A stretch of DNA of 64,000 bases from Opitutia bacterium (GCA_016187945.1 JACPIT010000005.1:1240001-1304000); one strand, 5' to 3'. Counted from the first letter of the stretch, positions 21,301 through 31,187 are shown. Notes: generated by a model not told the origin, from the letters alone. A program made the numbers and translations.

Positions 21301-23228
21301 TGGCCGAGTTGCCGCTGCTCGCGGCGGACGAGCGGCGGCGGATGCTCGAAACCGGGAACGCCACCGCGCTCGACTACCCGCGGCACGCGTGTGTGCACGA
21401 GCTCTTCGAGGCGCGCGCCGAGGCGACGCCCGATGCCATCGCACTCGTGGCGGGCGGCGAGCGCATCAGTTACGCGGAGTTGAACCGCAGCGCCAACCGC
21501 CTCGCCAATCACCTGCGCGCTCAAGGAGTCGGACGCGATGCGCTTGTCGGCGTCTGTCTCGAGCGCTCGTGGCGGATGGTGATGAGCGTGCTCGCCGTGC
21601 TGAAGGCCGGCGGCGCTTACGTGCCGCTCGATCCGACCCATCCGGCGGATCGTCTCGATTTCATCCGGCGCGAGGCGCGCATGCGCGTCATCGTGGCCGA
21701 GCAGTCGACCACCGATCGGGTGCTGGCCCCCGATGCGACGGACGGCGGCGAGGTGAAAATCGTCTGCCTCGACCGCCACGCCCGCGACATCGCGCGCGAG
21801 AGCGCCGAGGATCCGGGCCCGGCGGCGCAGCCGGCGGGTCTCGCCTACGTGCTCTACACGTCCGGCTCGACGGGCCGGCCGAAGGGCGTGGCGATCGAAC
21901 ATCGCAACGTCGTCGCGTTCGTTCACTGGGCGGGGAAGACGTTTTCGTCGCGCGAACTCGACGGCGTGCTGGCGGCCACCACGATCACGTTCGATCTCTC
22001 GGTGTTCGAGATTTTCGCGCCGCTGGCGCACGGCGGGAAGGTTCTCCTCGTGCCGAACGTGCTCGCGCTGGCCGAACTGCCCGAGGCCAACGAGGTCCGC
22101 CTGCTCAACACCGTGCCATCGGCGATGGCGGAATTGCTGCGCCTCGGCGCGGTGCCGGAGTCCGTCGAGACGGTGAACCTCGCCGGCGAGCCGCTCGCGG
22201 AAGAACTGGTCGACCAGCTCTACGCGTTGCCGCATATCCGGCGCGTCAACGATCTCTACGGCCCGACGGAGGCGACGGTCTACGCCACGCACGCGTTGCG
22301 CGAGGCCGGCGCGCCCGCGACGATCGGACGACCGCTCGCGAACACGCAGGCCTACATCCTCGACCGCCACCTCCGACCGGTGCCGGTGGGCGTGTTGGGC
22401 GAGCTTTTCCTCGGCGGCGAGCAACTCGCGCGCGGTTACTTGCATCAACCCGGTCTGACTGCCGAGAAATTCATCCGCCACCCGTTCGCCACCGATCCGT
22501 CGGCGCGCGTTTACCGCACCGGCGATCTCTGCCGCTTCAATCCGGACGGGACGATCGAGTTCGTCGGTCGCATCGACCATCAGGTGAAAATCCGCGGGCA
22601 TCGGATCGAGCCGGGCGAAATCGAAAACGTGCTCGCTGCCCACGCCGCGATCGAGGAGTGCGTGGTGATGGCCCGCGACGACCGGCCCGGCGACCGCCAG
22701 CTCGTCGCCTACGTCGTGCCGTGCGCGCGTCATCGCGCGGAGAGCGACGGCCGCGAACTCGCGGCGACGCTCCGCGTTTACCTCCAGAATAAATTGCCGC
22801 CCTATCTCGTGCCCAACGCAATCGTGCCACTGGTGCAGTTGCCGCGCACCACCTCGGGCAAGCTGGACCGACGTGCGTTGCCCGCGCCCGCGGAGAACGC
22901 GAACGAGGCACCCGCTACGGCACCCGTCGACGAGGCGCAGTCGCCGCTCGAGGAAAGCATCGCCGAAATCTGGCGCGACGTGCTCGGTGTGCGGCGCGTG
23001 GGCCGCTCCGACAATTTCTTCTTCGTCGGCGGACACTCGCTGCTCGCGATGCGTGTGGTCGTGCGACTGCGGGAAGCTTTCAACATCGACCTGCCCGCGG
23101 TCGCGCTGTTCACGACGCCGACGGTCGCGGGGCTGGCGGCTGAGATTCAACGGCGGCAGCCCGCCGCCGGCAGCGAGGGCGGCGAGGAACTCAACCACGA
23201 GGAACGGTCGCTCCTGGCGACCGGTTGA
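15381..23228 (+). CDS. Hybrid PKS-aminotransferase-NRPS: KS-AT-ACP-AMT-C-A-PCP
   Basis: 2615 residues; ATG overlaps the previous stop (ATGA). Domains in order: ketosynthase (about 10-440; Cys188 in SGCSTS, His324, His364, complete triad); acyltransferase (about 540-850; Ser636 in GHSLGEY, malonyl-type AFHS motif); ACP (Ser972 in LGLDSL); class III PLP aminotransferase (about 1075-1520; Lys1349 in AYGKIIGGGLPLGA); condensation domain (HHLVCDG at 1680-1686); adenylation domain (about 1995-2505; code read as D-L-F-N-N-A-L-V-Y-K, similar to codes I recall for small residues such as Ala/Gly, low certainty); PCP (Ser2553 in GGHSLL). There are no ketoreductase or dehydratase domains. The expected chemistry is one malonyl extension, transamination of the beta-ketone to a beta-amine, and peptide bond formation. 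The aminotransferase placement resembles MycA/ItuA of iturinic lipopeptides, but there is no acyl-ligase front end. Confidence 0.95.
18515..18552. repeat. REP-like palindrome embedded in frame in the ACP-AMT linker
   Basis: Within the megasynthase reading frame, a palindromic segment (gaacggcgacacg...cgccgctac) encodes part of the linker between ACP and aminotransferase (residues QERRHEIAA). The same core, reverse-oriented (gcggcgat...atcgccgttcc), occurs intergenically at 30090-30115. Such repeats usually sit between genes. Confidence 0.5.
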
Positions 23229-23230
23229 CC

Positions 23231-23998
23231 ATGCGCCAGCCGACCGAAATCAGCGGAGCGATCCCCGCCGCGTTGCACGGCCGCGTGAGCGACGCGCGCG
23301 TGCCGGCGCGACTGCCGCTGCACGTCGAGTGGGGCGTGCCGCCGAGCGGAGCGAGCTTGTCGCCCGACGAAGTGCGCATCGCGCTCACGCGCATCGAGCG
23401 ACCGGAGTGGCCGATCGCGGAATTGCAGGAACTGCTGGCGGCGGACGAGCGCGCGCAGGCGGAGAAATTTCGCTTCGAGGCCGATCGCCGCCGCTATGCG
23501 GTCGGTCGCGGCATGCTCCGGCTGTGGCTCAGCCGTTACCTGAACCGTGCGCCGCAGGAGCTGAGTTTCCGCTACGGCCCGAACGGCAAGCCGATCGTCG
23601 AGGAGGGCGGCGATCTGCATTTCAATCTCTCGCACTCGGGCGGACTGGCGGCTTACGCGGCGACGCGCGCGGGTGAAATCGGCATCGATCTCGAGCGCGT
23701 GCACGAACTTGTCGGCTTGGACCAGATCGGCGTGCTGTGTTTCGCGCCGGAGGAGCGTGCGCTGATCTCCGCGCAAAATCCCGAGGATCGCCTCGCGCAA
23801 TTCTTCCGTCTCTGGACGCGACACGAGGCGTGGCTGAAGGCCTGGGGCGCGGGCCTCGGCGGCGCGACGGCGCCGAAGCCGGACGAGGACGCGTGGTCGC
23901 GTCCGGGCGCCGCGGGCATGTTGGAGACGTTCGCGCCCGCGCCCGGATTCATCGCATCGGTCGCGGTGATTTTCCCGCACGGGAAAAAGACCTTATGA
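23231..23998 (+). CDS. Sfp-type 4'-phosphopantetheinyl transferase
   Basis: 255 residues from the ATG at 23231, two bases after the synthase stop. A TTG at 23225 overlapping that stop is an alternative. Sfp signatures are present: GKPIVEEGGDLHFNLSHSGG, then the Mg2+-binding GIDLERV, and the third motif FFRLWTRHEAWLKAWG, in which the usual Lys after WT-R is His. It transfers phosphopantetheine from CoA to the carrier-domain serines of the neighbouring synthetases (Ser563 of the A-T protein, Ser972 and Ser2553 of the hybrid synthase, and Ser1063 of the terminal NRPS). A dedicated PPTase inside the operon supports a functional pathway. Confidence 0.93.
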   Translation: MRQPTEISGAIPAALHGRVSDARVPARLPLHVEWGVPPSGASLSPDEVRIALTRIERPEWPIAELQELLAADERAQAEKFRFEADRRRYAVGRGMLRLWLSRYLNRAPQELSFRYGPNGKPIVEEGGDLHFNLSHSGGLAAYAATRAGEIGIDLERVHELVGLDQIGVLCFAPEERALISAQNPEDRLAQFFRLWTRHEAWLKAWGAGLGGATAPKPDEDAWSRPGAAGMLETFAPAPGFIASVAVIFPHGKKTL

Positions 23999-24162
23999 GC
24001 GCGAATTCCCCGCTCCGTATTTGGGTGATCCGTCTGCCGGAACGTGGGTGCGCACCCACTGCGAGGGCGCACTGCGCTCCGGTAGGCTGGAACCTCAGTC
24101 CCGTGCGCCGCGCGGCTTGTCGTGCGGTTGGCCGCTTGTTCCACGACGTCACCGCTGCATGA
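23995..24162 (+). CDS. Small coupled ORF between PPTase and terminal NRPS (55 residues, doubtful)
   Basis: The ATG at 23995 overlaps the PPTase stop (ATGA) and its TGA at 24160-24162 overlaps the next ATG (ATGA), so ribosomes could pass through all three genes. The product starts MSANSPLRIWVIRLPERG and then becomes Arg/Ala/Cys-rich. Its middle is encoded by a palindrome (gtgggtgcgcacccac at about 24045-24060) of an intergenic-repeat type. I recognise no domain. It may be a relay ORF that keeps translation coupled, or the stub of a gene broken by repeat insertion. A free N-terminal fragment of an enzyme cannot be excluded. Confidence 0.35.
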   Translation: MSANSPLRIWVIRLPERGCAPTARAHCAPVGWNLSPVRRAACRAVGRLFHDVTAA

Positions 24163-27100
24163 ATTCCGAAAGCCCCTCCCGCGCCGGCACCACGCTGGCG
24201 ACGTTTCCCTCGGGGAACGTCCCGCCACCATCGGCGTCGCTCGAGTTCGACTTGCCCGAGGCGGAGCGTCGCGAGATCGCGGCGCCGAAACTCGAACCGC
24301 CCGTGCTCCGCCGGCTCGAACGCCCGACGGCACCGCTGTCGTTCGCGCAGCGCCGACTGTGGTTTCTGGCGCAACTGAATCCCGACAGCGCGCTCTACAA
24401 TCTCCCGCTCGCGCTGCGACTGCGCGGCACGCTCGTGCAGCGTGCGCTCCAGCTCGCGCTCGACGCCAGCGTGGCGCGGCACGAAGCGCTGCGCACACGC
24501 TTCGTGTCGGAGGAGGGCGAGCCGGTGCAGGTGATCGACGACGCGACGCCGCTGCGGATCGAGTGGGTGGACTTCTCCGACGCGAACCCCGCCGACCGGG
24601 AGCAGCGGCTGCGCGAACTCATCGCGACGCGCGCGCACGAGCCGTTCAACCTCGCGCGCGATCGCCTGCTGCGCGCGACCATCGTCCGCCTGGCGCCCGA
24701 CGATCATGTGCTGCTGCTCGTGGCGCACCATATCGTGGTCGACGGCTGGTCGTGGCACGTGCTCGGCAAGGAGCTTTCGCTGCACTACAAAGGTTTCATC
24801 ACCGAGTGGGCGGCGGAGCTGCCGGAGCTGCCGGTGCAATACGCGGACTTCGCGGTGTGGCGGCGCGAGACGCTCGTCGGCGCGCCCTACGAGAAACTGC
24901 TCGGCTACTGGCGCCGGCAACTCGCCGGCGCGCCGGAGTTTCTCGACCTGCCGACGGACCGCCCGCGGCCCGCGCTGCCGACATCGCGCGGCGGCACGGT
25001 GGCGATCACGCTGCCTCCGTCACTCGTCGAAGGATTGCGCCAGTCCGGCCTGCGCGAGGGCGCCACGCTGTTCATGACGCTGCTCGCGAGCTTCCAAGTG
25101 CTGCTCGCGCGCTACGCCCGGCAGACCGACGTGGTCGTCGGCGCGCCGATCGCGGGCCGCACGCAGGCGCAGCTCGAGAATCTCATCGGCTTTTTCGTCA
25201 ACATGCTGCCGATGCGCACCGACCTGTCGGGCAATCCGCCGTTCCGCGAGTTGCTGCGCCGCGTGCGCAATGTCGCGCTCGACGCCTACGCGCATCAGGA
25301 CATGCCCTTCGAAAAACTCGTCGAGGAGCTTCGTCCCGAGCGCAAGGCCGCGCGCCCGCCGCTCGTGCAGGTGGCGTTCGTGCTCCAGAACACGCCCGGC
25401 CGCGACCTCAAGCTCCCGGGCCTCACCGTGACGCAGTTCGATGTCTGGACCGACACCGCCAAACTCGATCTCACCCTGCTCGTCAGTGAGGCCGCGAACG
25501 GCGCGCACCTCGCGACGCTCGAATACAACGCCGACATTTTCGATCGCGCGACAGCCGCGCGGATGCTTGGCCACTGGCGCACGATGCTCGACGCGATCGC
25601 GGCCGACGCGTCGCAGCGCATCGGTTTCCTGCCGTGGCTGACGCCCGCCGAGCGCCGGCAGATTCTTTTCGACTGGAACAACACGGCTCGCGAATACCCG
25701 CGCGACGCGAATGTGCACCGACTCGTTGCCGCCCGCGCGACGCTCGCGCCCGAGGCGATCGCGGTGGAGAGCGACGGGGCGCGACTCACTTTCGGCGAAC
25801 TCGAGGTGCGCGCCAACCAGCTCGCGCAGCATCTCGTCGCGCTCGGCGTGCCGCCCGGCAGCGCGGTCGCGGTTTGCCTGCCGCGCAGTCGGGAGATGAT
25901 CGTGGCCTGGCTCGCGGTGTTGAAAGCCGGCGCGGCTTACGTGCCGATCGACGCGAGCTATCCGCGCGAGCGCCGCGGCTTCATGCTCGAGGATTGCGGC
26001 GCGCGGATCGTGATCACGCGGGCGGAACAGCGCGAGCTGTTCGCCGACGCCGAGACCGGCGGACGCGAGATCGTGTGCCTCGATCGCGACGCAGACGAGA
26101 TCGCGCGCGAGACCGCCACGCCGCCCGAGCGCGCGGTCGCGGCGGAGAGCCTCGCCTACATCTGCTACACGTCGGGTTCGACCGGGCAGCCGAAGGGCGT
26201 GTGCGTGCCGCACCGCGCGGTGCTGCGGCTGCTGCTCGGCGCGAGTTACTTCGAGCTCGAGGAGGGCGAAGGCGTCGCGCAGCTCTCGAACGCGGCGTTC
26301 GATGCCGCGACTTTCGAGGTGTGGGGTGCGCTGCTGCACGGCGCGCGGCTCGTGATCGTGCCGAACGAAGTGCTGTTGTCGCCCGACGAATTTGCGGGAG
26401 CGATCGCACGACACCGGTTGACGACGATGTTCATCACCACCGGGGCGTTCAACCAGCTCTCGCGGCACGCGCCCGGAGTTTTCCGACCGGTGCGGCTCGT
26501 GCTCACCGGCGGCGAAGCGGCGAGTCCGGCGTGTTTGCACGACGTGCTGCGCCACGGGCCGCCGGAGCGGCTGGTCAACATCTATGGCCCGACCGAGTGC
26601 ACGACGTTCGCGACGAGCTACACCGTGCGCGAAGTCGCCGCCGATGCGCCATCGGTGCCGATCGGGCGGCCGATTTCCAACACCACCGCCTACGTGCTCG
26701 ACGAGCATCGCCGGCTCGTGCCGGTGGGCGTGCCGGGAGAGCTTTACCTCGGCGGCGATGGCGTCGCGCGCGGCTACCACAACCGTCCCGATCACACGGC
26801 GGAGAAGTTCGTCGCCGATCCTTTCTCCCAGCGACCCGACGCGCGGCTCTACCGCACCGGCGATCTCGTCCGCTGGCTGCCGGACGGCGCGCTGGAGTTT
26901 CTCGGCCGCACCGACAACCAGATCAAGTTGCGCGGCTTTCGCATCGAGCCAGGCGAGATCGAGGCGACGCTCGCGCGGCACGAAGCGGTGCGCGAGTGTC
27001 TCGTGACGGTTTTCCACGTCGCGGCGGACGACACGCGGCTCGTCGCCTACGCGGTGCCGAAGGCCGGCCTGCGGCCGGCGCCGGGGGCGCTGCGCGATTT

Positions 27101-28352
27101 TCTCGCGTCCGCCCTGCCGACGCACCTCGTGCCGAGCGCGGTGGTCGTGCTCGAAGTCTGGCCCCTCACGCCGTCGGGCAAAGTCGATCGCGCAGCTCTG
27201 CCGCCGCCGAGCGTCGCGGCGCCGACGACGGTGCGCGACATGCCGCGCACCGATCTCGAACGCGCGCTGCTGAAGGCGTTTTCCACGGTGCTCGGCGTCG
27301 AGCCGCTCGGGATCAACGACGGCTTCTTCGAACTCGGCGGCCACTCGCTGCTCGCGGTGCGGCTCATGGCGCACATCGAGCGCGAACTCGGCACGAAGCT
27401 GCCCGTCGCTGCGGTGTTTCAGGCGCCGACCGTGGCGCGGCTCGCGGAATGGTTTGGGGCCGCGAAGCAGCGCGAGCCGGGCGACGCGTTTCTTACGCTG
27501 CAATCGCACGGCGAATTGCCGCCGCTGTTCCTCGTGCACGGCGTGGGCGGCGGCATGATCTGGGGCTACGCGAATCTCGCGCGCCGCCTCGGCGCGGACC
27601 AACCGGTGTTCGTGTTCCGCTCGCGCGGGCTCGAAGGCCGGCCCGAACCCGCGACGATCGAGGGCATGGCGGCGCAATACGTCGCGGACTTGCGCGCTTT
27701 TCAGCCGCACGGGCCATATCGCCTCGCGGGTTACTGTTTCGGCGGGAACGTCGCCTACGAGATGGCGCGCCAGCTCCGCGCGCAGGGCGAGGAGGTGGGT
27801 TTTCTCGGATTGTTCAACTCGTCGCCGCCGAATTCGAGCTACGACATTTTTCCGTGGACGCCGTTCGGCCTCGCGAAAGCCGCGGCGAATCTGCGGCACA
27901 CGATAGTCGGCATCATGCAGTGGGACGCCGCGCGCCGCCGGCAATTCCTCCGCTGGCGTCTGCGCACGGTGCGGCGGCACCTCGCGCGCTGGCTCCGCCG
28001 AATGCCCGGCGTGTGCGGCATCGATGTCGAGGCGATGGTGGATATTTCCAACTACTCGGAATTCGAGCGGCGCGTGTGGACCGCACATGTGAACGCGCTG
28101 ATGTCGCACGCCAGCGGAGCCTACGACGGCCCGGTGACGCTTTTCCGCTCGCGCGGACACTGCACGGTCAGCTCTTACGACGAGCGTTTCGGCTGGGGCG
28201 ATTACGTCACCGGCACGTTGCGCGTCGTCATCGTGCCTGGTGCGCACGAGAGCATCCTCGAAGAACCTCACGTCGCCACGTTCGCCCGTGAAATCGCCGC
28301 GTCGCTCCAGGACGTGCGCGCCGACCGCGGCGGCCCGAGACATTCCTCATGA
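24159..28352 (+). CDS. Terminal NRPS module C-A-PCP-TE with cysteine thioesterase
   Basis: 1397 residues; ATG overlaps the preceding small ORF stop. Condensation domain about 55-500 with canonical HHIVVDG (His190-His191, Asp195). Adenylation domain about 515-1030, with motifs YTSGSTGQPKG, IYGPTECTT, YRTGDLVRWLPDG and GKVDRAALP. The specificity residues read by eye are D-A-F-F-L-G-I-T-F-K, closest to isoleucine-type codes (DAFFYGITFK), so Ile/Val/Leu is expected. PCP Ser1063 lies in ELGGHSLLA. Thioesterase about 1110-1395: the nucleophile elbow is GYCFGG, so Cys1193 replaces the usual Ser, with catalytic-type His1363 in PGAHESILEEPHV. The TE should release the chain by hydrolysis or ring closure. 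The Cys nucleophile is unusual and is known in some beta-lactone- or beta-lactam-forming TEs. Confidence 0.94.
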   Translation: MNSESPSRAGTTLATFPSGNVPPPSASLEFDLPEAERREIAAPKLEPPVLRRLERPTAPLSFAQRRLWFLAQLNPDSALYNLPLALRLRGTLVQRALQLALDASVARHEALRTRFVSEEGEPVQVIDDATPLRIEWVDFSDANPADREQRLRELIATRAHEPFNLARDRLLRATIVRLAPDDHVLLLVAHHIVVDGWSWHVLGKELSLHYKGFITEWAAELPELPVQYADFAVWRRETLVGAPYEKLLGYWRRQLAGAPEFLDLPTDRPRPALPTSRGGTVAITLPPSLVEGLRQSGLREGATLFMTLLASFQVLLARYARQTDVVVGAPIAGRTQAQLENLIGFFVNMLPMRTDLSGNPPFRELLRRVRNVALDAYAHQDMPFEKLVEELRPERKAARPPLVQVAFVLQNTPGRDLKLPGLTVTQFDVWTDTAKLDLTLLVSEAANGAHLATLEYNADIFDRATAARMLGHWRTMLDAIAADASQRIGFLPWLTPAERRQILFDWNNTAREYPRDANVHRLVAARATLAPEAIAVESDGARLTFGELEVRANQLAQHLVALGVPPGSAVAVCLPRSREMIVAWLAVLKAGAAYVPIDASYPRERRGFMLEDCGARIVITRAEQRELFADAETGGREIVCLDRDADEIARETATPPERAVAAESLAYICYTSGSTGQPKGVCVPHRAVLRLLLGASYFELEEGEGVAQLSNAAFDAATFEVWGALLHGARLVIVPNEVLLSPDEFAGAIARHRLTTMFITTGAFNQLSRHAPGVFRPVRLVLTGGEAASPACLHDVLRHGPPERLVNIYGPTECTTFATSYTVREVAADAPSVPIGRPISNTTAYVLDEHRRLVPVGVPGELYLGGDGVARGYHNRPDHTAEKFVADPFSQRPDARLYRTGDLVRWLPDGALEFLGRTDNQIKLRGFRIEPGEIEATLARHEAVRECLVTVFHVAADDTRLVAYAVPKAGLRPAPGALRDFLASALPTHLVPSAVVVLEVWPLTPSGKVDRAALPPPSVAAPTTVRDMPRTDLERALLKAFSTVLGVEPLGINDGFFELGGHSLLAVRLMAHIERELGTKLPVAAVFQAPTVARLAEWFGAAKQREPGDAFLTLQSHGELPPLFLVHGVGGGMIWGYANLARRLGADQPVFVFRSRGLEGRPEPATIEGMAAQYVADLRAFQPHGPYRLAGYCFGGNVAYEMARQLRAQGEEVGFLGLFNSSPPNSSYDIFPWTPFGLAKAAANLRHTIVGIMQWDAARRRQFLRWRLRTVRRHLARWLRRMPGVCGIDVEAMVDISNYSEFERRVWTAHVNALMSHASGAYDGPVTLFRSRGHCTVSSYDERFGWGDYVTGTLRVVIVPGAHESILEEPHVATFAREIAASLQDVRADRGGPRHSS

Positions 28353-30052
28353 TCCAACTCCTCCGTTTTCTGTTCGCCTCGTCGCGCCGGCTCATGGTGC
28401 TGACGCTCGCCGCCGCTGTGCTCAGCGGCATGTGCAACGCCGGCCTGATCGCCATGGTCAACGCCGTGCTCAACGAGCACGCCGGGCCGCGCGAGTGGCT
28501 GATCGCGGGTTTCATCGCGCTCGTGGCCGGCCGGCTGGCGACGAACTTTTTCGCGCAAGCGATGCTCGCGCGCTTCACGCAGCAGAGCACCGCGCTCCTG
28601 CGGCGCGACCTTGTTTGCAAGATCATGGCCGTGCCGCTCAGCCAGCTCGAACGCATCGGCGCGCCGCGCCTCATGGCGACGCTCACGGAGGACATCGCCA
28701 ACGTCACGCAGGCGTTGCTGCTCATCCCGGCGTTCGCCGTGAATCTCGCGATCCTCGCCGGCGGCGGCATCTACCTCGGACTGCTCTCGCCCGCGGTGCT
28801 GGTGATGATGGTGGTGTTCATCGTCGTCGGGGCCGTGATCTATCGCGTGCTGATCGCGCGCGGCTTCAAGCATCTCGGCAGCGCGCGCGACGAGGAGGAC
28901 CAGCTCTTCAAACATTTCCGCGCGCTGACGGAAGGCATCAAGGAACTGAAGCTCCACCGCGAGCGCCGCCGCACGTATTTCGAGGACGGCGTGAAACCCA
29001 CCACGGAAAACTACGCGCAGCGCAACGTCGCCGCCGAACTCTGTTTCATCGTCGCGCAAAACTGGAGTCACCTGCTGTTCTTCACGCTCGTCGGGCTGAT
29101 CCTGTTTCTCCTCCCGAAAGTGCAGCCGGTGAGCACGCACGCGATGACCGGCTACATCGTCACGACGCTCTACCTCATGGGTCCGCTCTCCGGTGTGCTC
29201 GGCAGCCTGTCGGTATTCAGCCGCGCGAGCGTGGCGCTCGGCAAGATCGAGGAACTCGGCCTCACGCTCGCCTCGGCGCGCGCGGCCGACGAGGCGCCCG
29301 TCGAACGCGAGGCGGCGCGCGCGACGACGTTCGAGAGTCTCGAACTCGTCGACGTCACGCATTCGTATCATCGCGAGGTGGACGACAATCACTTCGTGCT
29401 CGGGCCGATCAACCTCCGCTTCCAGCCGGGCGAACTGGTGTTCCTCGTCGGTGGCAACGGCAGCGGCAAGTCGACGCTCGCGAAACTCATCACCGGACTC
29501 TACCCGCCCGAGTCCGGAGAGATTCGCGTCAACGGCCAGCCGGTCACCAACGAAAATCGCGACGACCACCGGCAGCTTTTTTCCGCGGTGTTCGTGGATT
29601 TCCATCTCTTCGACGCATTGCTCGGCCTGCACGATCCCTCGCTCGACGCGACCGCGCAGGGCTATCTCAAGCAGCTCCAGCTCGACCACAAAGTCCGCAT
29701 CGCCGACGGCTGTTTCTCGACCACTGCGCTCTCGCAGGGCCAGCGCAAGCGCCTCGCGTTGCTCACCGCTTACCTCGAGGACCGGCCGTTCTATCTCTTC
29801 GACGAGTGGGCGTCCGACCAGGATCCGGTGTTCAAGGACGTGTTCTACACGCGCCTCCTGCCCGAGCTGAAGAAGCGCGGAAAAGCCGTGCTCGTGATCA
29901 CGCACGACGACCGCTACTTCTGGGTGGCCGATCGCGTCATCAAACTCGATTACGGCAAGGTGCTCACGCCGACCGCCGACGAGGAAAAAGTTCTGAAGCT
30001 ATCGCATCTCGACGAGCAAGAGCCCTGGGCGAAGACGAGCGTGTCGGGCTGA
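28349..30052 (+). CDS. Cyclic-peptide-type ABC exporter (SyrD/PvdE family)
   Basis: 567 residues; ATG overlaps the NRPS stop (ATGA), making it the last gene of the operon. The six-helix membrane domain at about 1-310 is followed by an ATPase with Walker A GGNGSGKST, signature LSQGQRKRLAL and Walker B YLFDEWASDQDP. The DEWASDQDP wording is characteristic of the cyclic peptide transporter family (SyrD, PvdE). It is a half-transporter with membrane and ATPase domains in one chain and should work as a homodimer in the inner membrane. Co-translation with the synthetases points to export of the finished peptide. Confidence 0.93.
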   Translation: MIQLLRFLFASSRRLMVLTLAAAVLSGMCNAGLIAMVNAVLNEHAGPREWLIAGFIALVAGRLATNFFAQAMLARFTQQSTALLRRDLVCKIMAVPLSQLERIGAPRLMATLTEDIANVTQALLLIPAFAVNLAILAGGGIYLGLLSPAVLVMMVVFIVVGAVIYRVLIARGFKHLGSARDEEDQLFKHFRALTEGIKELKLHRERRRTYFEDGVKPTTENYAQRNVAAELCFIVAQNWSHLLFFTLVGLILFLLPKVQPVSTHAMTGYIVTTLYLMGPLSGVLGSLSVFSRASVALGKIEELGLTLASARAADEAPVEREAARATTFESLELVDVTHSYHREVDDNHFVLGPINLRFQPGELVFLVGGNGSGKSTLAKLITGLYPPESGEIRVNGQPVTNENRDDHRQLFSAVFVDFHLFDALLGLHDPSLDATAQGYLKQLQLDHKVRIADGCFSTTALSQGQRKRLALLTAYLEDRPFYLFDEWASDQDPVFKDVFYTRLLPELKKRGKAVLVITHDDRYFWVADRVIKLDYGKVLTPTADEEKVLKLSHLDEQEPWAKTSVSG

Positions 30053-30086
30053 GCGCGTAGTCGAGCTCCGGTGCAGCCGATGCGAA

Positions 30087-30141
30087 TAGGAGCGGCGATA
30101 TAATATCGCCGTTCCGCAGGAGAAACGAACGACCGCTACAG
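30087..30141. repeat. REP-like palindrome between convergent operons
   Basis: Core ggcgatataatatcgcc at 30094-30110 is a near-perfect palindrome in the 90-bp space between the converging exporter and type III PKS genes. It may work as a transcription barrier, but no T-run follows. Its flanks resemble the repeat embedded in the megasynthase gene. Confidence 0.5.
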
Positions 30142-31185
30142 TCAGACCCCGGCGCGGAGCGCGAGGCGGCAGGCGTGGGCGCTGAAGCCGGCGCCGAAAC
30201 TCACGATCCACCAGTCGCCGTCGGCGCGCGGGCGGTCCGCTCGCAGCGCTTCCTCGAGCGCGAACAGCACGGACGGACTGCTCATGTTGCCGTGCGCGCG
30301 CAGCGCCGCTCGGCTCGCGTCGAGCGAGTGGCCGGGTAGAACCGGTTCCAGCGCGTCGAGCACGTCGCGACCGCCGGAGTGCGAGATGACGCGGGCCAGC
30401 GGCCGGCCGTTTTCGCGCGCGAAGAGTTCGCGCACGGCGTCGGCCGCGATTTTCGGGACGGCGGGGTGGAGGAGATTGCGCAGGCGGCCGTCGCGTTGCT
30501 CGAAGCGGAGTTTGTCGCGCTCGGCCGGCCGGTGGGTTGTCGAGAAACCGCGGACTTGCAGGCCGGTCGCTCCGGGGGCGCCGCGCCACAGCGCCGCGGC
30601 GGCGCCGTCGCTGAACAAGCAGGCGCTGACGAGCACACCGGGATCGTCGTCGAGATAGAACGCCGCCGAGCAAATCTCGACCGCGACGGTGGCGACGAGC
30701 GCATCGGGTCGGGCGGCGCAGAGCGCATCGGCAGCGCGCAACATCGGAATCGCGGCGCCGCAGCCGAGGCCGACGAGATCCTGGAGAAATGCGTCGGGCC
30801 GCAGGCCGAGCTGTTCGGCGACGTAGCTCGAGACGCCGGGACAGAGGTAACCGGTGCAGGTGCAGACGAGCAGGGCATCGAGGTCGCGCGCGACGGCGCC
30901 GGCCCGGTCGAGTGCGCGCGTGAGCGCTGCGCCGGCCAGCGCGGGGGCGGCGGTGCGGAAATGTGCGTTGAGGTCGTCGGCCGTGCTGGCGAGGAGCTGC
31001 TCGAGATCGGCGAGCGCGAAGTGGCGCGTGGCGATGCTCGTGTCGCGCGTGAGGACGGCGCGGAGGGTGAGCAGCGAGCGACGGCTGAGTTGCTCGCGCA
31101 ACGGCGACGCGGCGACTTTTTCCCAGCATTCCTCCTGGGTGAACGAGTGCGGCGGCACGGCGGTGGCGAGCGCGTGGAGGTGCAT
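30142..31185 (-). CDS. Type III polyketide synthase (chalcone synthase-like)
   Basis: 347 residues, a normal length for the family. ATG at 31185, two bases after the upstream gene stop. The catalytic triad is complete: Cys142 (LVGLGCGAAIPML), His269 (VISHSGGRD) and Asn300 (RAHGNMSSPS). FGAGFSAHA near the C-terminus matches the GFGPG loop position with the loop altered to GAGFS. Type III PKSs extend acyl-CoA starters with malonyl-CoA without a carrier protein, giving pyrones, resorcinols or phloroglucinols. With the FAD enzyme and methyltransferase beside it, the gene forms a three-gene pathway. The starter unit cannot be told. Confidence 0.93.
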   Translation of the reverse strand: MHLHALATAVPPHSFTQEECWEKVAASPLREQLSRRSLLTLRAVLTRDTSIATRHFALADLEQLLASTADDLNAHFRTAAPALAGAALTRALDRAGAVARDLDALLVCTCTGYLCPGVSSYVAEQLGLRPDAFLQDLVGLGCGAAIPMLRAADALCAARPDALVATVAVEICSAAFYLDDDPGVLVSACLFSDGAAAALWRGAPGATGLQVRGFSTTHRPAERDKLRFEQRDGRLRNLLHPAVPKIAADAVRELFARENGRPLARVISHSGGRDVLDALEPVLPGHSLDASRAALRAHGNMSSPSVLFALEEALRADRPRADGDWWIVSFGAGFSAHACRLALRAGV

Positions 31186-31187
31186 GG

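Noticed and set aside
15903-23198. A continuous minus-strand reading of 2431 codons opposite the megasynthase
   Set aside because: It is Arg/Ala/His-rich with no domain and mirrors the third-position GC bias of the real plus-strand gene.
25020-28343. A 1107-codon minus-strand frame opposite the terminal NRPS
   Set aside because: Composition is shadow-like, and the plus-strand C-A-PCP-TE motifs are complete.
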